Source: Eutreptiella sp. 'Long Island Sound 2002' (taxonomy: Eukaryota > Euglenozoa > Euglenophyceae > Eutreptiales > Eutreptiaceae). From it: a DNA stretch of 64,000 nt. The translations under genes and the position numbers were made by a program. The notes beneath the pieces were generated by a model. That model saw nothing but the letters and a program-made list of their open reading frames with translations. It did not search any database and was not told where the DNA came from. Location: positions 117,165,699-117,229,698 of the forward strand of contig OZ038380.1 in assembly GCA_964036045.1 (NCBI GenBank), written 5' to 3'. Shown piece after piece: positions 30,007 through 40,747 of the stretch. The number at the start of each line of letters is the position of its first letter. Position 1 is the stretch's first letter.

Positions 30007-31467
30007 GATCATGCCCGCCTGGAATGGCACCCTGCTGCCAGTTTTGTCCAAGGCATCAACAGTACGTGCATGAAATATAACATGCAGCATGGACTCCACG
30101 TGCACCTTTAATGTGCAAAGGGTCCAAGTGGATGAATTTTCATTTAAATGGCGACTGGGGGTCAACCTTCTTTGCTCTCGGCCGCCTGAGCCTGAGTCTG
30201 ATCCTGAGCCTGAGTCTGCGCCTCAGCCTGACCCCCAGTGGGGGTCTTTGGTTGATACCCTCCGGAATCTGTGGAATGGGGGACCCTCCCAAGAGAAAAA
30301 TGAACCAGTTCTGGCTGCAAATGGTGGTGAATCGCCGTTCCTGTTGCTGTACTAGGACCCGATCTTGATGTAATGTTGAGTTCACCGGACCCAGGCTTCT
30401 GCCTACTTCTGCTGACGCTTTTTTTTACTTGCTTCCTGACTGACTGATTCGGACCCCAATGCTGATTTCCATTTTCTCACCCACTATTGCATGTGGGCCC
30501 TCCCGGGATTCGAGAGTGGGAAGCCCCCCTTGTACAGCATCCCGAGTCAGTTGTCCTCAGGTTTCTCATCATTGTGGTTTGTATCTTATGCTGGTGAGCC
30601 GTCGCAACGGGCAAGAACCACAATTTGCTTGTTGACTAGGAGACAAGTCGGGCCAAGATGGCCCTCGTGCAGCAGATGCAACAGAAACCAGCAGCCGCAA
30701 TGAGGCCAAGGTGCAGACGGTATTTGCCCTTGGGAGAGCATGCAGCTGTGAGCAGGGTAACGACGTGGCGTTGAAACTCCGTCCCTGTTTCTACGTCGAC
30801 TCACATCGTCCTGGACATTCTATAGGGCAGTACAGTTGCCGAGTCCAGGAGTGCATGCAGAGACACACATCGTCGAACGGCTGAGAGGCGGGCTGTGACT
30901 AATCGACTCACAATGGCTTCGTTCCTGATCAGCCTAGTGAACAGGCTTCGTGTGCACAGGCCCCCCCCATTGTGTGCCCTAGGCACAGCCTCTTTTAGCC
31001 ACGACACCCTATGACGCTCTGACGTGCCTCGGCATGGAGAGAGTGTTTGTGTGCCCCTCTGTCAGGACTGTGCAACCAGACGTTGATCCGTGCATGTGTC
31101 TCTTTGTTACGTTGTTTAGTTACTCTCCATTCCTACTCGCTTGTCTCTCCATCTTTCTTCACGTGTCGCCCCGCTGACACACCGTTGACCGGCATTGCCT
31201 GTTTGCCCTCCTCAGGAGAGACCGTCGCAGCCGGCAGTGGATGTGATTGGTGCTTTATGAAGTTAGACAGATGGATTGTACATTACAGAGTGTTATTACA
31301 GCGAGCCCTGTTGTTTGCTGAGTGTCAAATCTCAGTTGCGTGGCTGCGGTTACAGGAACTCGCATCCTGAATTCAATTGAGTCCAGGAGAATTATACAGA
31401 CCTAACCCACATTGTACGTGGGCGTGAACCTTTTTCCTGGCTCACAATTACGGGTGAAAAGGGACCA
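30007..31467 (+). other. G3 3' sequence, possible LTR
   Basis: 1.46 kb without a supported ORF. It contains a CCTGAG-type hexamer tract at ~30188-30235. It could hold the G3 3' LTR, but no second copy is present to define it. Confidence 0.4.
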
Positions 31468-33226
31468 GGAAAGGTAGCTGGGTAGGTCGGCTCGGCACTG
31501 GGGTTGCCCGGCAGGGGGGTCTTACCAAGAAGCCTTTTGCTCACCCACCCACGGCCCTACTGCACGTGCCCCCAAAAAGCGGCTCCCCGACATGGAAGAA
31601 GGGCGCGGTTGCCGCGAGCCGAGAGAGGCAACCCATGTTCGACCGAAGTCTCATATTCCTGTCCTTCGGGCGAATGATACGTCGGGGAGGGTCCTATCGC
31701 AAATCCTCATCATACTCCGAATACTGGGGCCGAGGGGCCGGGAGCCAGGCCAAAGGCCCTGTCCTGCAGGCACCCCCACCTGGGTTGGTTTTCAGTAGGC
31801 GTGAGGCGACTTGAGGAAGCACGTGCTACGGGACTCACATGCCGTGACGCACACTCATGCCTTCTCACTCGGTCGAGCTTGCGCTCTGCCGGGGGGCCGG
31901 GGGTTCGAAGTAGGTCGTCGTGGTTGGTTGGTCGGTCATTTAACGGTTCGGCGTAGTTTGTTAATGTTGGTTGGTCTGTTGCGTGATGATAGAGTCACGA
32001 TTTTGTTCGTGATTAGGGTTGTTGGCGGACGTGGCGCACCACGGTGTCGCCGACCCGTTGGAGGCTGTTCCCGTTTCGACCTGTGCACGCCTGGCTGGTT
32101 TGGTGTTGGCCGGCTTGCCTGTGGTCTGTTGACGGTGAAGTGGTGGCTGCAGCTGCAGTGTGGTTGGTGCGCGGTTGTCTTGGCCGCCTCATGGTCGGCT
32201 TGGTTTGCGTGGGTTCCGTGGCGCTGCTGCCGGTGGTCGTATCGCCGAATGTTGTTTGTGCAGCCGGCACGTCCGTGTTGGTGCTGGTTATTTGCGTCTT
32301 GGTTGGTCCAAGTGTAGTGTAGTGCAGTTTGTTAACGTTTGTTGGTCGCGTTCGTAATGGTAGAGTTACGCTGTTCTGTTGTTTCCGTGGGTATTGATCT
32401 CGGCGGGCGTGGTGCACCACGGTGCCTCCATCCCGTTGGACGCCGTTCCCTTTTCGACCCGTGCACGCCTGGCTGGTTTGGTGTTGGCCGCCTTGCGTAT
32501 CGTCTGTTTTGCGGTCATGTGGCCGCTGCAGCTGCAGTGTGGTTCGTGCGCGGTTGTCTTGGCCACCCCATGGTCGGTTAGGTTTGCGTGGGTTCCGTCG
32601 CGCTGTTACCGGTGGCTGTATCGCCAAATCCTGTCTGTGTAGCCGGCACATCTGTGTGGGTGCTGGTTAGTTGCGTCTTGGTTTGTCCAAGTGTAGTGTA
32701 GTGTAGTTTGTGAATGTGGGTTGGTCGTGTTCGTAGTGGTAGAGTTACGGTGTTCTGTGGTGTTGGTGGGCATGGTGGTCGGCAGGCGTAACGACCCATG
32801 CATGTCCAGCCAGTTTGGTTTTGGCCGGCTTGCTTGTGGTCTGTTTATGGTCACGTCATGGCAGCTGCAGTGGTTTTGTTGGTGCGCGGTCGTGTTAGCC
32901 GCCTCTTGGTCGGCTTGTTCGGAGTTGGTTCCTTGGCGCTGCAGCGGGCGTTTGCGCAGTCGGATGTTGTGCGCGTAGGTGCCTTGCTTGTTTCGGTGTT
33001 GGTTGGTGCCAGTTGCCTGGGGCCGGCATGGTACGTCTTTACTGTGCGCCGTCCCCCTACCGTGGGGGAGAGAAGTAATGACAAGTGGTTTCACCGCTGC
33101 AAAAAGTTTTCAAATTCGGTGCCACTTTCCCTGTCCCGCCCTGGCAGCGTTACATGCACAACCCATCACCCGGTATTTTGCGGTGCCCTTTTGCCGTCCT
33201 TTCAGCTTCCCCTGTGCCATTCATTT
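31468..33226 (-). mobile_element. LINE H2, 3' end part
   Basis: Reverse complement of the H1 3' end (24830-25245) and tandem array. The tail, on the element strand, reads GACCTACCCAGCTACC at 31468-31490, so H2 points left. Interrupted at 33227 by S. Confidence 0.8.
31930..33040 (-). repeat. Tandem array in the LINE H2 3' region
   Basis: About three units homologous to the ~378 bp array of H1. The anchor GGTCTGTT/CGTCTGTTTT appears near 32123, 32501 and 32838 (spacing ~379 and ~337). Confidence 0.75.
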
Positions 33227-34312
33227 TGACGCGCATTGGTACGCCCTTGGATCTTGGGTACTGAAATCTGCTCCATGAGGAAGAGCTTGAGGTCTTTCAA
33301 ACCCATTTTTATGGTTCTTTTTGAGGCATATGGAGCAGTCATTTTAGAGGCTATGTGAGCACTCTTCAAGACACATTAAAAGAGCAAGTAGTCGCAAGAG
33401 ATTCCGTAATACCACGCAAATACAAATTGTTCTAGGAGCTTAGCTCGCCCCATGACAAAATCTGGTGTCCTGAAGAAGGAAGAGAGGGCAAACAAGGCAA
33501 TTACTTAGGTTAATACACATGTAAACATTACTAAGTACCAAACCATGTGGTAAGGTTAAATTGTTAGGGAAAATCACAGTAAATCAGGACAGCACAGGCC
33601 CTGTGACCTGAGATTCAGGTCGTCAACGACTATCATCGACAGGAACTCTGCTGTGGTCAACATGTCTAAGTCAGTTCTGGGTCAAACCAAGGTCAAACAA
33701 GTCAAACCATGTCATGAACATGTTAAAAACATGGTTAAAACTTGTGACATGGGTCTCCCCTCTAGCGCCAGCCTAGAGGCCTTAAGGCATTCTGGCGCCA
33801 TATGATATTTTTTCTGAAAACCTATGGTCTTATACCTAATACCTCCGATAGGGGAGGGAACGGCCGTCGCAGCAGGCCGTCAGAAGAAAATTGGCACGAT
33901 AGTGAATTTTAATGAGAAATGCCATAAAATACACTAAAAATCAGTCATAATTCATTATAAATTGATATAAAAACAGCTTTTCTGGAGCTTTTACGAACAT
34001 TTACGACATTTTCTGTCAAGAAAATAATGTCGTAAAAATGACGGCGACGACTGGCGCCCGCTGCCGCGCCGTTGGTTCTAATTACTTTGAAGGTTCAATG
34101 AACGTTCAAATGTTTTAGAAACTTCAAAAACCTTGAAGAAATGACTGAAATAGCTATTTCCAGGCCAAGCTGGAGCTATTTCGTGATACTACAGACTAGC
34201 TGACATCTGCCCTGGAGTGTCACCATACCCCTGGGGGTTTTCTAGCCTCCATGGAGATACTTTTACGTGTAAAAATGAACCTGCATATGAGCACATGGCC
34301 ACATATGCATCA
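33227..34312 (-). repeat. S 3' LTR (left)
   Basis: 1086 bp. On the element strand it begins TGATGCATATG and ends CGCGTCA. Differs from the right copy by several percent, suggesting an older insertion than G2. Confidence 0.9.
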
Positions 34313-34323
34313 CCCCCCTCCTT
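34313..34323 (-). other. S polypurine tract
   Basis: AAGGAGGGGGG on the element strand, identical to the tract of G1 copy 2 (59095-59105). Confidence 0.8.
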
Positions 34324-34681
34324 AAAAGGTTTATATGAGCTTTGTTTAGAGAACCCTCAAAGGGGGAAAAGTAACTCATGTTTTGCCCTATATTTTTTTC
34401 CTGCTTCAGTGTTTTGAAAAACACCCATCCTGAAAAAACTGAGTCCTTGGGCAAGAAGACATAAGCAAAAGAAACAAGTATAAAAGACTGTGGTGCAAGT
34501 AAAATGTATGGTTCAAACAACCTTAAAAATAAGTATAGTACAACCAAACAATGGCAAGAATCGCCAGAAAACAGAAGTATTCACAACATATACTCCTGAA
34601 TATATATCACTGGGACTCTGGCAGGACTGGCAGGAAATGACAAAGGGCCTGGAAAAATCAAACAAATATGATTAGACAAGG

Positions 34682-35188
34682 TTAGCCACTCTCAAAGCCA
34701 GCGGGGCTCTTATAATTCTTGAAAAACCTCTCTATCTCCTTGTCAAATATCTCCAGCTCCTTGGCTGTCAGGGGACGACGCTCTTTTCTTCTTGACGTCC
34801 TCGTCTGACGACAGCTACCTTCGCTGGCGCTGTCCCACATGTCAAATTCTTGATGGTCTTGTTGTTGTGCTTCATAAAAACCCATGGCTTGTTGAAACTC
34901 ATGGGGAGCATGGTCATACCATTTTATTGGGCTGTATTCTGGCCCATTGTCGTTGCAGGACGTCGCTGACGAATTTGTCGGAAAATATGCGGCAATCTCC
35001 GCCGCTTCTGAACCAGAGTAAGTAGCCCACCAAGGCTCCTTGTCTTGGTGATGATCAATTTCTTGATTTTCTTGAAGTTCTTGATGATACTCCCCAGTCC
35101 AAGTACTTGAGGAGGAAGTGGAGGTTGTGGAGGACATACCTGGATGTATTGTTGCTCCAGGCCTTCCCAGGCCAGACCAGGGCGTCAA
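34682..35188 (-). CDS. Unknown 168-residue protein of element S
   Basis: The only plausible ORF in S, on the element strand, beginning 154 bp after the 5' LTR (ATG at 35186-35188; later Met codons are possible). The N-terminal half is Ser/Thr/Gln-rich; the middle is acidic with many aromatic residues (Y-H-Q-E-L, PWWATYSGSEAAEIAAYFP, EYSPIKWYDHAPHEFQQAMGFYEAQQQDHQEFDMWD); the C-terminus is basic then helical (RRKERRPLTAKELEIFDKEIERFFKNYKS). No zinc knuckle or catalytic motif. It could be a Gag-like remnant or captured sequence. Keeping an intact frame while the LTRs have diverged by several percent hints at use, but chance is possible at this length. Confidence 0.5.
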   Translation of the reverse strand: MTPWSGLGRPGATIHPGMSSTTSTSSSSTWTGEYHQELQENQEIDHHQDKEPWWATYSGSEAAEIAAYFPTNSSATSCNDNGPEYSPIKWYDHAPHEFQQAMGFYEAQQQDHQEFDMWDSASEGSCRQTRTSRRKERRPLTAKELEIFDKEIERFFKNYKSPAGFESG

Positions 35189-35341
35189 CTGGTTGAGCTG
35201 CAGTCCAGTCTTGGCCTTGGTGAAGAACTTAAGCTCTTGGATTGGCTCCTTCTTGTTGCTTGTGCCAAGGGTCTACAAACCTTGAAAAACAAACAGAACT
35301 CCAAGTTCTGCTTCAGAGCTGCATTGCCTCTAGAACAATTT

Positions 35342-36427
35342 TGACGCGTATTGGTACGCCCTCGGATCTTGGGTACTGAAATCTGCTCCATGGGGAAGAG
35401 CTTGAGGTCTTTCAAACCCATTCTTATAGTCCTTTTTGAGGCATATGGAGCACTCATTTTAGAGGCTATGTGAGCACTCTTCAACACACATTAAAAGAGC
35501 ACGGAGGCACAAGAGATTCCGTAATACCACGCAAATACAAATTGTTCTAGGCGCTTTGCTCGCCCCATGACACAATCTGGTGTCCTGAAGAAGGAAGAGA
35601 GGCCAAACAAGGCAATTACTTAGGTTAATACACATGTAACCATACCTAAGTACCGAACCATGTGCTAAGGTTAAGTGTTCAGGAAAAATCACAGTAAATC
35701 AGGGCACCACAGGCCCTGTGACCTGAGATTCAGGTCGTCAACGACCGTTGTCGACAGGAACTGTGCTCTGGTCAACATGTCTAAGTCAGTTCTGGGTCAA
35801 ACCAAGGTCAAACAAGTCAAACAATGTCATGAACATGTTAAAAACATGGTTAAAACTTGAAACATGGGTCTCCCCCCAAGCGCCAGCCTAGAGGCCTTAA
35901 AGCATTCTGGCGCCATATGATATTTTTTCTGAAGACCTATGGTCTCATACTTAATATCTCCGATAGGGGAGGGAACGGCCGTCGCAGCAGGCCGTCAGTA
36001 GAAAATTGGCGCGATAGTGCATTTTGATGAGAAATGCCATAAAGTACACTAAAAATCGATCATAATTCATTAAAAGTTGATATAAAAACAGCTTTTCGGG
36101 AGCTTTTACGTACATTTATAACATTTTCCGTCTAGAAAATGATGTCGTAAAAATGACGGCGACAACTGGCGCCCGCTGCCGCGCCGTTGGTTCTAATTAC
36201 TTTGAAGGTTCAATGAACCTTCAAATGTTTTAGAAACTTCAAAAACCTTGAAAGAATGAAGAAAATAGCTATTTCCAGGCCAAGCTGGAGCTATTTCCTG
36301 ACACTACAGAATACCTGACATCTGCCCTGGAGTGTCAGCGTACTCCTGGAGCTTTCCTAGCCTCCATGGAGATACTTTTACTTGTAAAAATCAACCTGCA
36401 TATGAGCACATGGCCACATATTCATCA
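35342..36427 (-). repeat. S 5' LTR (right)
   Basis: 1086 bp, exactly the length of the left copy. On the element strand it ends ACGCGTCA, the same last eight bases as the G1 LTR. Confidence 0.9.
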
Positions 36428-37605
36428 ATATGTACAACCCCGTTGGTGGCAAGGCCCCGTCAGTCCCCCTTGCTGCGTCCCCGTGCTCCCCATGGGAGCC
36501 CCAGGGTGCTGTTCCGGCTCGGTGGTGCGGTGCTCGTGCTCCTGTCTGCCTGCCTGCCGTGCGCCCTATCGTGCCGTGTTTCGCGGGCTATGTGGCTGGT
36601 TTGTCTGTGTCACAGTGCTGAGTTTGGCGGTTAGGATGGTTCAGGCGGCTCGCCTCGTGCCTTGGTGCCGGGGCGTTCCGTCTGGCGTGGCGGGATGGGC
36701 TCGGCGCAACACATCCGTGCCTGCTGGCAGGGGTCGGTGTGGCCCCGTGTGGCGCGCCCGTGGTCCCTTGCATGCCCCGGGTCGGGTTTCGGAGGACAGG
36801 AATACTGGGCAGTGTTGCAGCCCCCCCCCTCGCTTCTTGACGCTGTTAGCCTTCTGCGGGGAGTTTGTCCCTTGTACCATTCTCGCAGGTTACATGTGCC
36901 AAATCCCTCCCAGCGTCCCAGGCGTTTAATTTTCCGGAGGAGGTGCGCGCAGGACCCCACGCTGCACGTATCCCTTGATTCTCGCCTTGGAAGGTAACAT
37001 TCTGGACGAAATTTTGATAACATTCCCATGGTCATAGGCCCGGCTGTGGGTCCCGCGTGTTTTGCTGGCCCCTTGGCCCGGCACCTTGCTGGTCCGGTTC
37101 GCGGGAGAGGAGGGTCAGGTGGAAGGACGGGTCCGAGTTTGGCTCCGCCCCTTTCTCCTTTGCAGGCGGGTTGCGGGGGTCCGGGAAGCGTGGCCCCCGC
37201 CCGGGGGATGTGGGAGGAAGTCGTTGGGTTTTGGTTCGTGTTCGACACCATGGGCTGATAAGGCTAGCCTCTATTCGTTGGGTGTCCGTTGCACGTGCCG
37301 GGCAGGTTGACGTCTTTCCCGCCGGTGTGCCCGACCAACAGGCATTGCTGGCGTGTGTTGCGCGGACGCGCGTTGTCCAATTATACGAGGGGGTCCTCTT
37401 GGGAGGGTCGGCTCGCCCGGGCTCGTCGCAGTTGAAGGCCGACTCCGCAGCCCTTGGTGTGACGTCCATCGTCGGGTCCTCCGGTGGAAATAGGTGGTTC
37501 CGCGGCCGCCGTGTCATGTCATCCCTCGCGTATGGCCCGTGCGAGACTTGCGTCGTGCGTGTGTGGCGGTGCGTTGTCGCTGCAGGTCCTGTGGTCGGCT
37601 GCGGC
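36428..37605 (-). other. LINE H2 proximal 3' region
   Basis: Non-coding; homologous to parts of 21250-23050. The ~760/630 bp duplication of H1 is not complete here. Confidence 0.6.
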
Positions 37606-38577
37606 TCAGGGGCCTGGGGGGTTCCCCACCCGTCGCACAAGGGCGCTGCGGAGGGCACTGGAGATCTTGTGCACAAGGGCCGCGTGTGCCGCCTTCGCCT
37701 CCGTCTCAGTGCGAATGGTGGGCTGCAGTTGCTCGCCCAGTGCCAGCGCCCGTATCTGGTGGATCGCGAAGACGGGGCACAGGTTGGGCGCAGTGGGGGT
37801 CTCTGCTGTCCGTTCTGGGATGGCTTCCAACTGCTGCTGGCCGTCGAGGTAGTACCTCCATGTCGCTGACCATACCCTGGTGTGTGGCCAGCGGTGCCGC
37901 AGCCACCGCCAGAGGCAGTAGAGGGCATGGCCTGGGTGCCAGGTGCCGGCCGTCCCCGACACGATTGCAGTCAGGGGGTACGGGGGCTGGTCGTTGAGCA
38001 GGGGGGTGGGGCTGTCAGGAAGGGCCGTGGTTGCGGGGAGCATGGAGTCGACGGCCTCGAAGCTGCCCTGGCTCTCCTGCAGGTGCGGGATGATCCACAC
38101 CTGGTAGTAGTGGCCATTCTCCAACAGGATCATGGCGATGGTGCTGAGGTCACGTTCGCGCGGCGTGGGCGCTGCGCGCGCCGTCTCCGGGTAGCGCGCT
38201 GCCAGGCTCGTGAGGTTATGCCCCCCGTTGCGGGCGGTTCCGCTTTTTCAGGCTGCCAGGCCTTCGTGCGGTGGGATGCAGAGGGTTTCGGGCCTCGGCG
38301 GCGGGGCGGCCCGTTCCCGGCCCCCGGTGCTGGGCGCGGGCCTGGGGTCTGTCGGCGGTGCTATGAGCGTGTGTACCCAGCCCAGGTGTGGGACCCACAC
38401 GCCCCCCTGGGCTGGTTGCTGGGTGTTCAACCACCAGATCCACTCTTCAACAAGGTTGTCTGAGACCTGTGCCCCAGGGGTGACGAGCGCCTGGAGCTGC
38501 CCCACAAAGATTTCGGTTGTTGCGGCGTGTGGTAGGGGGACCACGGCAAAGAGCCTGATGCCTGTTCGGGACGTCAC
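37606..38577 (-). pseudogene. Candidate Ulp1-like protease domain, LINE H2
   Basis: Reads V-S-D-N-L-V-E-E-W-I-W-W-L-N...GVWVPHLGWVH, then after one in-frame TGA (38248-38250; a W codon in H1) I-L-L-E-N-G-H-Y-Y-Q-V-W...F-E-A-V-D-S-M and ...H-A-L-Y-C-L-W. The whole domain is in a single frame, which shows that the two H1 pieces belong together. The second H-W of H1 is lost here (E-S-Q-G-S-F). The C-terminal stretch continues without a break (E-Q-L-Q-P-T-I-R-T-E-T-E), giving the pre-insertion state of the G2 target site. Confidence 0.55.
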
Positions 38578-40747
38578 GGAGGTGTTCCCGGAGGGCTGCC
38601 ACCAGTTCTCTCGAGGGTGTGGAAGCGTGGATGCCGTAGAGCGCTCTCAGTTCCGCGTTGTCGAAGGGACCCGTGCCCCCTTGCTGCGGTGGCCGAGAGG
38701 GTCGGGGGGGATGGTCAGCCGGTCCTGGTCCAGCGTGGTGCTAGTCGGGGAGGAATGCTGTGAGGTGGTGCCAGGGTTTCCCCCAGGCAAGTACTCCATG
38801 GAGGGCTCCCGTTGCTCGGGCACCGAGCAGGTCGTGGCGGCGGGCAGTGGGTCAGCGGACTCCTGAGGGCCGGAGGTCTCTGTCATTTCTGCGTCTGCCC
38901 TTGGGCCGCTCGCGTCGTGCCCCCGTTGTTGCGACGTGTCCTCTGTGCCTTGGCGCTTTGGGGGCTGTGGGGGAGGCTGTCCCCCGTCCCTTGCCCAGGC
39001 CTTGGGTCGGCTGCAGGCTCCGTTGGCTGCGTGTCTGTGGCGTGTGGTCCCCCCGACAGCGGATCGGCCGCTGACCCTGGGAGCGAGGCAGCGGGTGAGG
39101 TGGACGCTCCATCCCCCGCCCGGCGGGGGCCCGCGTGAAGCGCTGCCTTTCGCTCGTGCTCCACTGGCGTGAGATTGGTAGGGATGTGCGCCCGTTTGGT
39201 GCGGGGCCTCTTGGACGTGCGTCGGGGATCGGTGGTAGATGATGTCCGTTGGGCGTCGGGGTCGCAGGGCCCCCCGTGGGCCCTGTCCATACCCTCATGG
39301 AAGACGACTCGCCGTGCCGCAGGAGGCGGCGTGCGGCTGCGGCGACGGGATCTTGGCGTTGTTCCGGCTTGCCGCCTTGCATCCCCGAGGTGTGAGGACT
39401 GCCCGGGCCTCTCCGCGGGCCGAATGTTCGCAGGGGGCTTCCGTATGTGCCAGAGGGGGAACCCATCCCTGGTGGTGGCCCCCGTGGGCGTTCCATGGAG
39501 TTACGGCGCGCCGCCTGCCCGGGATGCTCCGGGACGTCTTGGTACCGCGGCCGCCGGTTGCCTGGGGCGTGTCCTTGGTAGCCCGGTGACCCAGGGATGT
39601 CCAGGATGTTGTGCTCCTGCATGATCGCACGGATGCGCAGGCGGCGCGCTGGTGCCACTGCCAGTTGAGTCCATTCATTTCATCCCGATTGTAGGGCCCC
39701 ATATGCGCAATGAGCCGGGTGGCCACATAGTGCCATTGTTCAACCACCAGATCCACTCCTCAACAAGGTTGTCTGAGACCTGTGCCCCGGGGGTGACGAG
39801 CGCCTGGAGCTGCCCCACAAAGATTTCGGTTGTTGCGGCGTGTGGCAGGGGGACCACGGCAAAGAGCCTGATGCCTGTTCGGGACGTCACGGAGGTGTTC
39901 CCGGAGGGCTGCCACCAGCTCCCTCGAGGGTGTGGAAGCGTGGATGCCGTAGAGCGCTCTCAGTTCCGCGTTGTCGAAGGGACCCGTGCCCCTTTGCTGC
40001 GGTGGCCGGCGGGGTCGGGGGGGGATGGTCAGCCGGTCCTGGTCCAGCGTGGCGCTAGTCGTGGAGGGATGCTGTGAGGTGGTGCCAGGGTGTCCCCCAG
40101 GCAAGTACTCCATGGAGGGCTCCCGTTGCTCGGGCACCGAGCAGGTCGTGGCGGCGGGCAGTGGGTCAGCGGACTCCTGAGGGCCGGAGGTCTCTGTCAT
40201 TTCTGCGTCTGCCCTTGGGCTGCTCGCGTCGTGCCCCCGTTGTTGCGACGTGTCATCTGTGCCTTGGCGTTTTGTGGGCTGTGGGGGAGGCTGTCGCCCG
40301 TCCCTTGCCCAGGCCTTGGGTCGGCTGCAGGCTCCCTTCGCCGCGTGTCCGTGGCGTGTGGTCCCCCCGACAGCGGATCGGCCGCTGACCCTGGGAGGGA
40401 GGCGGCGGGTGAGGTGGACGCTCCATCCGCCGCCCGGCGGGGGCCCGCGTGAAGCGCTGCCTGTCGCTCGTGCTCCACTGGCGTGAGAATGGTGGAGATG
40501 TGCGGGGCCTCTTGGACGTGCGTCGGGGATCGGTGGTAGATGATGTCCGTTGGGCGTCGGGGTCGCAGGGCCCCCAGTGGGCCCTGTCCATACCCTCATG
40601 GAAGACCACTCGCCGTGCCGCGGGAGGCGGCGTGCGGCTGCGGCGACGGGATCTTGGCGTTGTTCCGGCTTGCCGCCTTGCATCCCCGAGGTGTGAGGAC
40701 TGCCCGGGCCTCTCCGCGGGCCGAATGGTCGCAGGGGGCTTTTGTAT
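38430..40747. repeat. Tandem duplication of 1308 bp in LINE H2
   Basis: 38430-39439 and 39738-40747 match closely, starting AACCACCAGATCCACTC and running to CAGGGGGCTT..GTAT. The second unit is cut by the G1 LTR at 40748; unit 1 continues for another ~300 bp. Confidence 0.85.
38578..40747 (-). pseudogene. Disordered protein of LINE H2, internally duplicated
   Basis: Pro/Arg/Gln-rich reading frames matching the H1 ORF at ~4000-5050 (e.g. WHYVATRLIAHMG, RRPRYQDVPE, DPLSGGPHATDTQ). The region is present nearly twice (see the 1308 bp duplication), and frames are broken at the junction and by small indels. Confidence 0.6.

Larger units (their letters stand above)
25246..31467 (+). mobile_element. 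Ty3/gypsy element G3, degenerate, with internal duplication
   Basis: Gypsy pol sequence lying between the 3' ends of H1 and H2. The order is RT tail plus RNase H (25246-26160), a junction near 26280, then pre-RT spacer, RT, RNase H, zinc domain and integrase (to 30006), and ~1.5 kb of 3' sequence. Both RNase H blocks are close in sequence. Many stops and frameshifts show it is old. No LTR pair is visible, and its 5' half must lie beyond the H1 insertion, outside the window or lost. Confidence 0.8.
33227..36427 (-). mobile_element. Small non-autonomous LTR element S, nested in LINE H2
   Basis: 3201 bp with two 1086 bp direct repeats and a 1029 bp interior. The ends are TG...CA. Flanks are ATTT at 33223-33226 and ATAT at 36428-36431; the uninterrupted H1 sequence (reverse complement of ~23041-23070, CACTCATATGTACA) shows one ATAT at this place, so the duplication is 4 bp with one later change. 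The polypurine tract AAGGAGGGGGG sits beside the left LTR on the minus strand, giving the orientation. There is no protease, RT or integrase, so it must be moved in trans. Confidence 0.88.
36428..40747 (-). mobile_element. LINE H2, coding part
   Basis: Reverse-strand copy of the LINE H protease-like and disordered ORFs and the start of the 3' region. Cut at 40747 by the LTR of G1 copy 1; the upstream part must lie beyond that element, outside the window. Confidence 0.8.

Noticed and set aside
30089-30355. Small ORF with a PEPESDPEPES repeat
   Set aside because: Produced by a CCTGAG hexamer tract; no context for expression.
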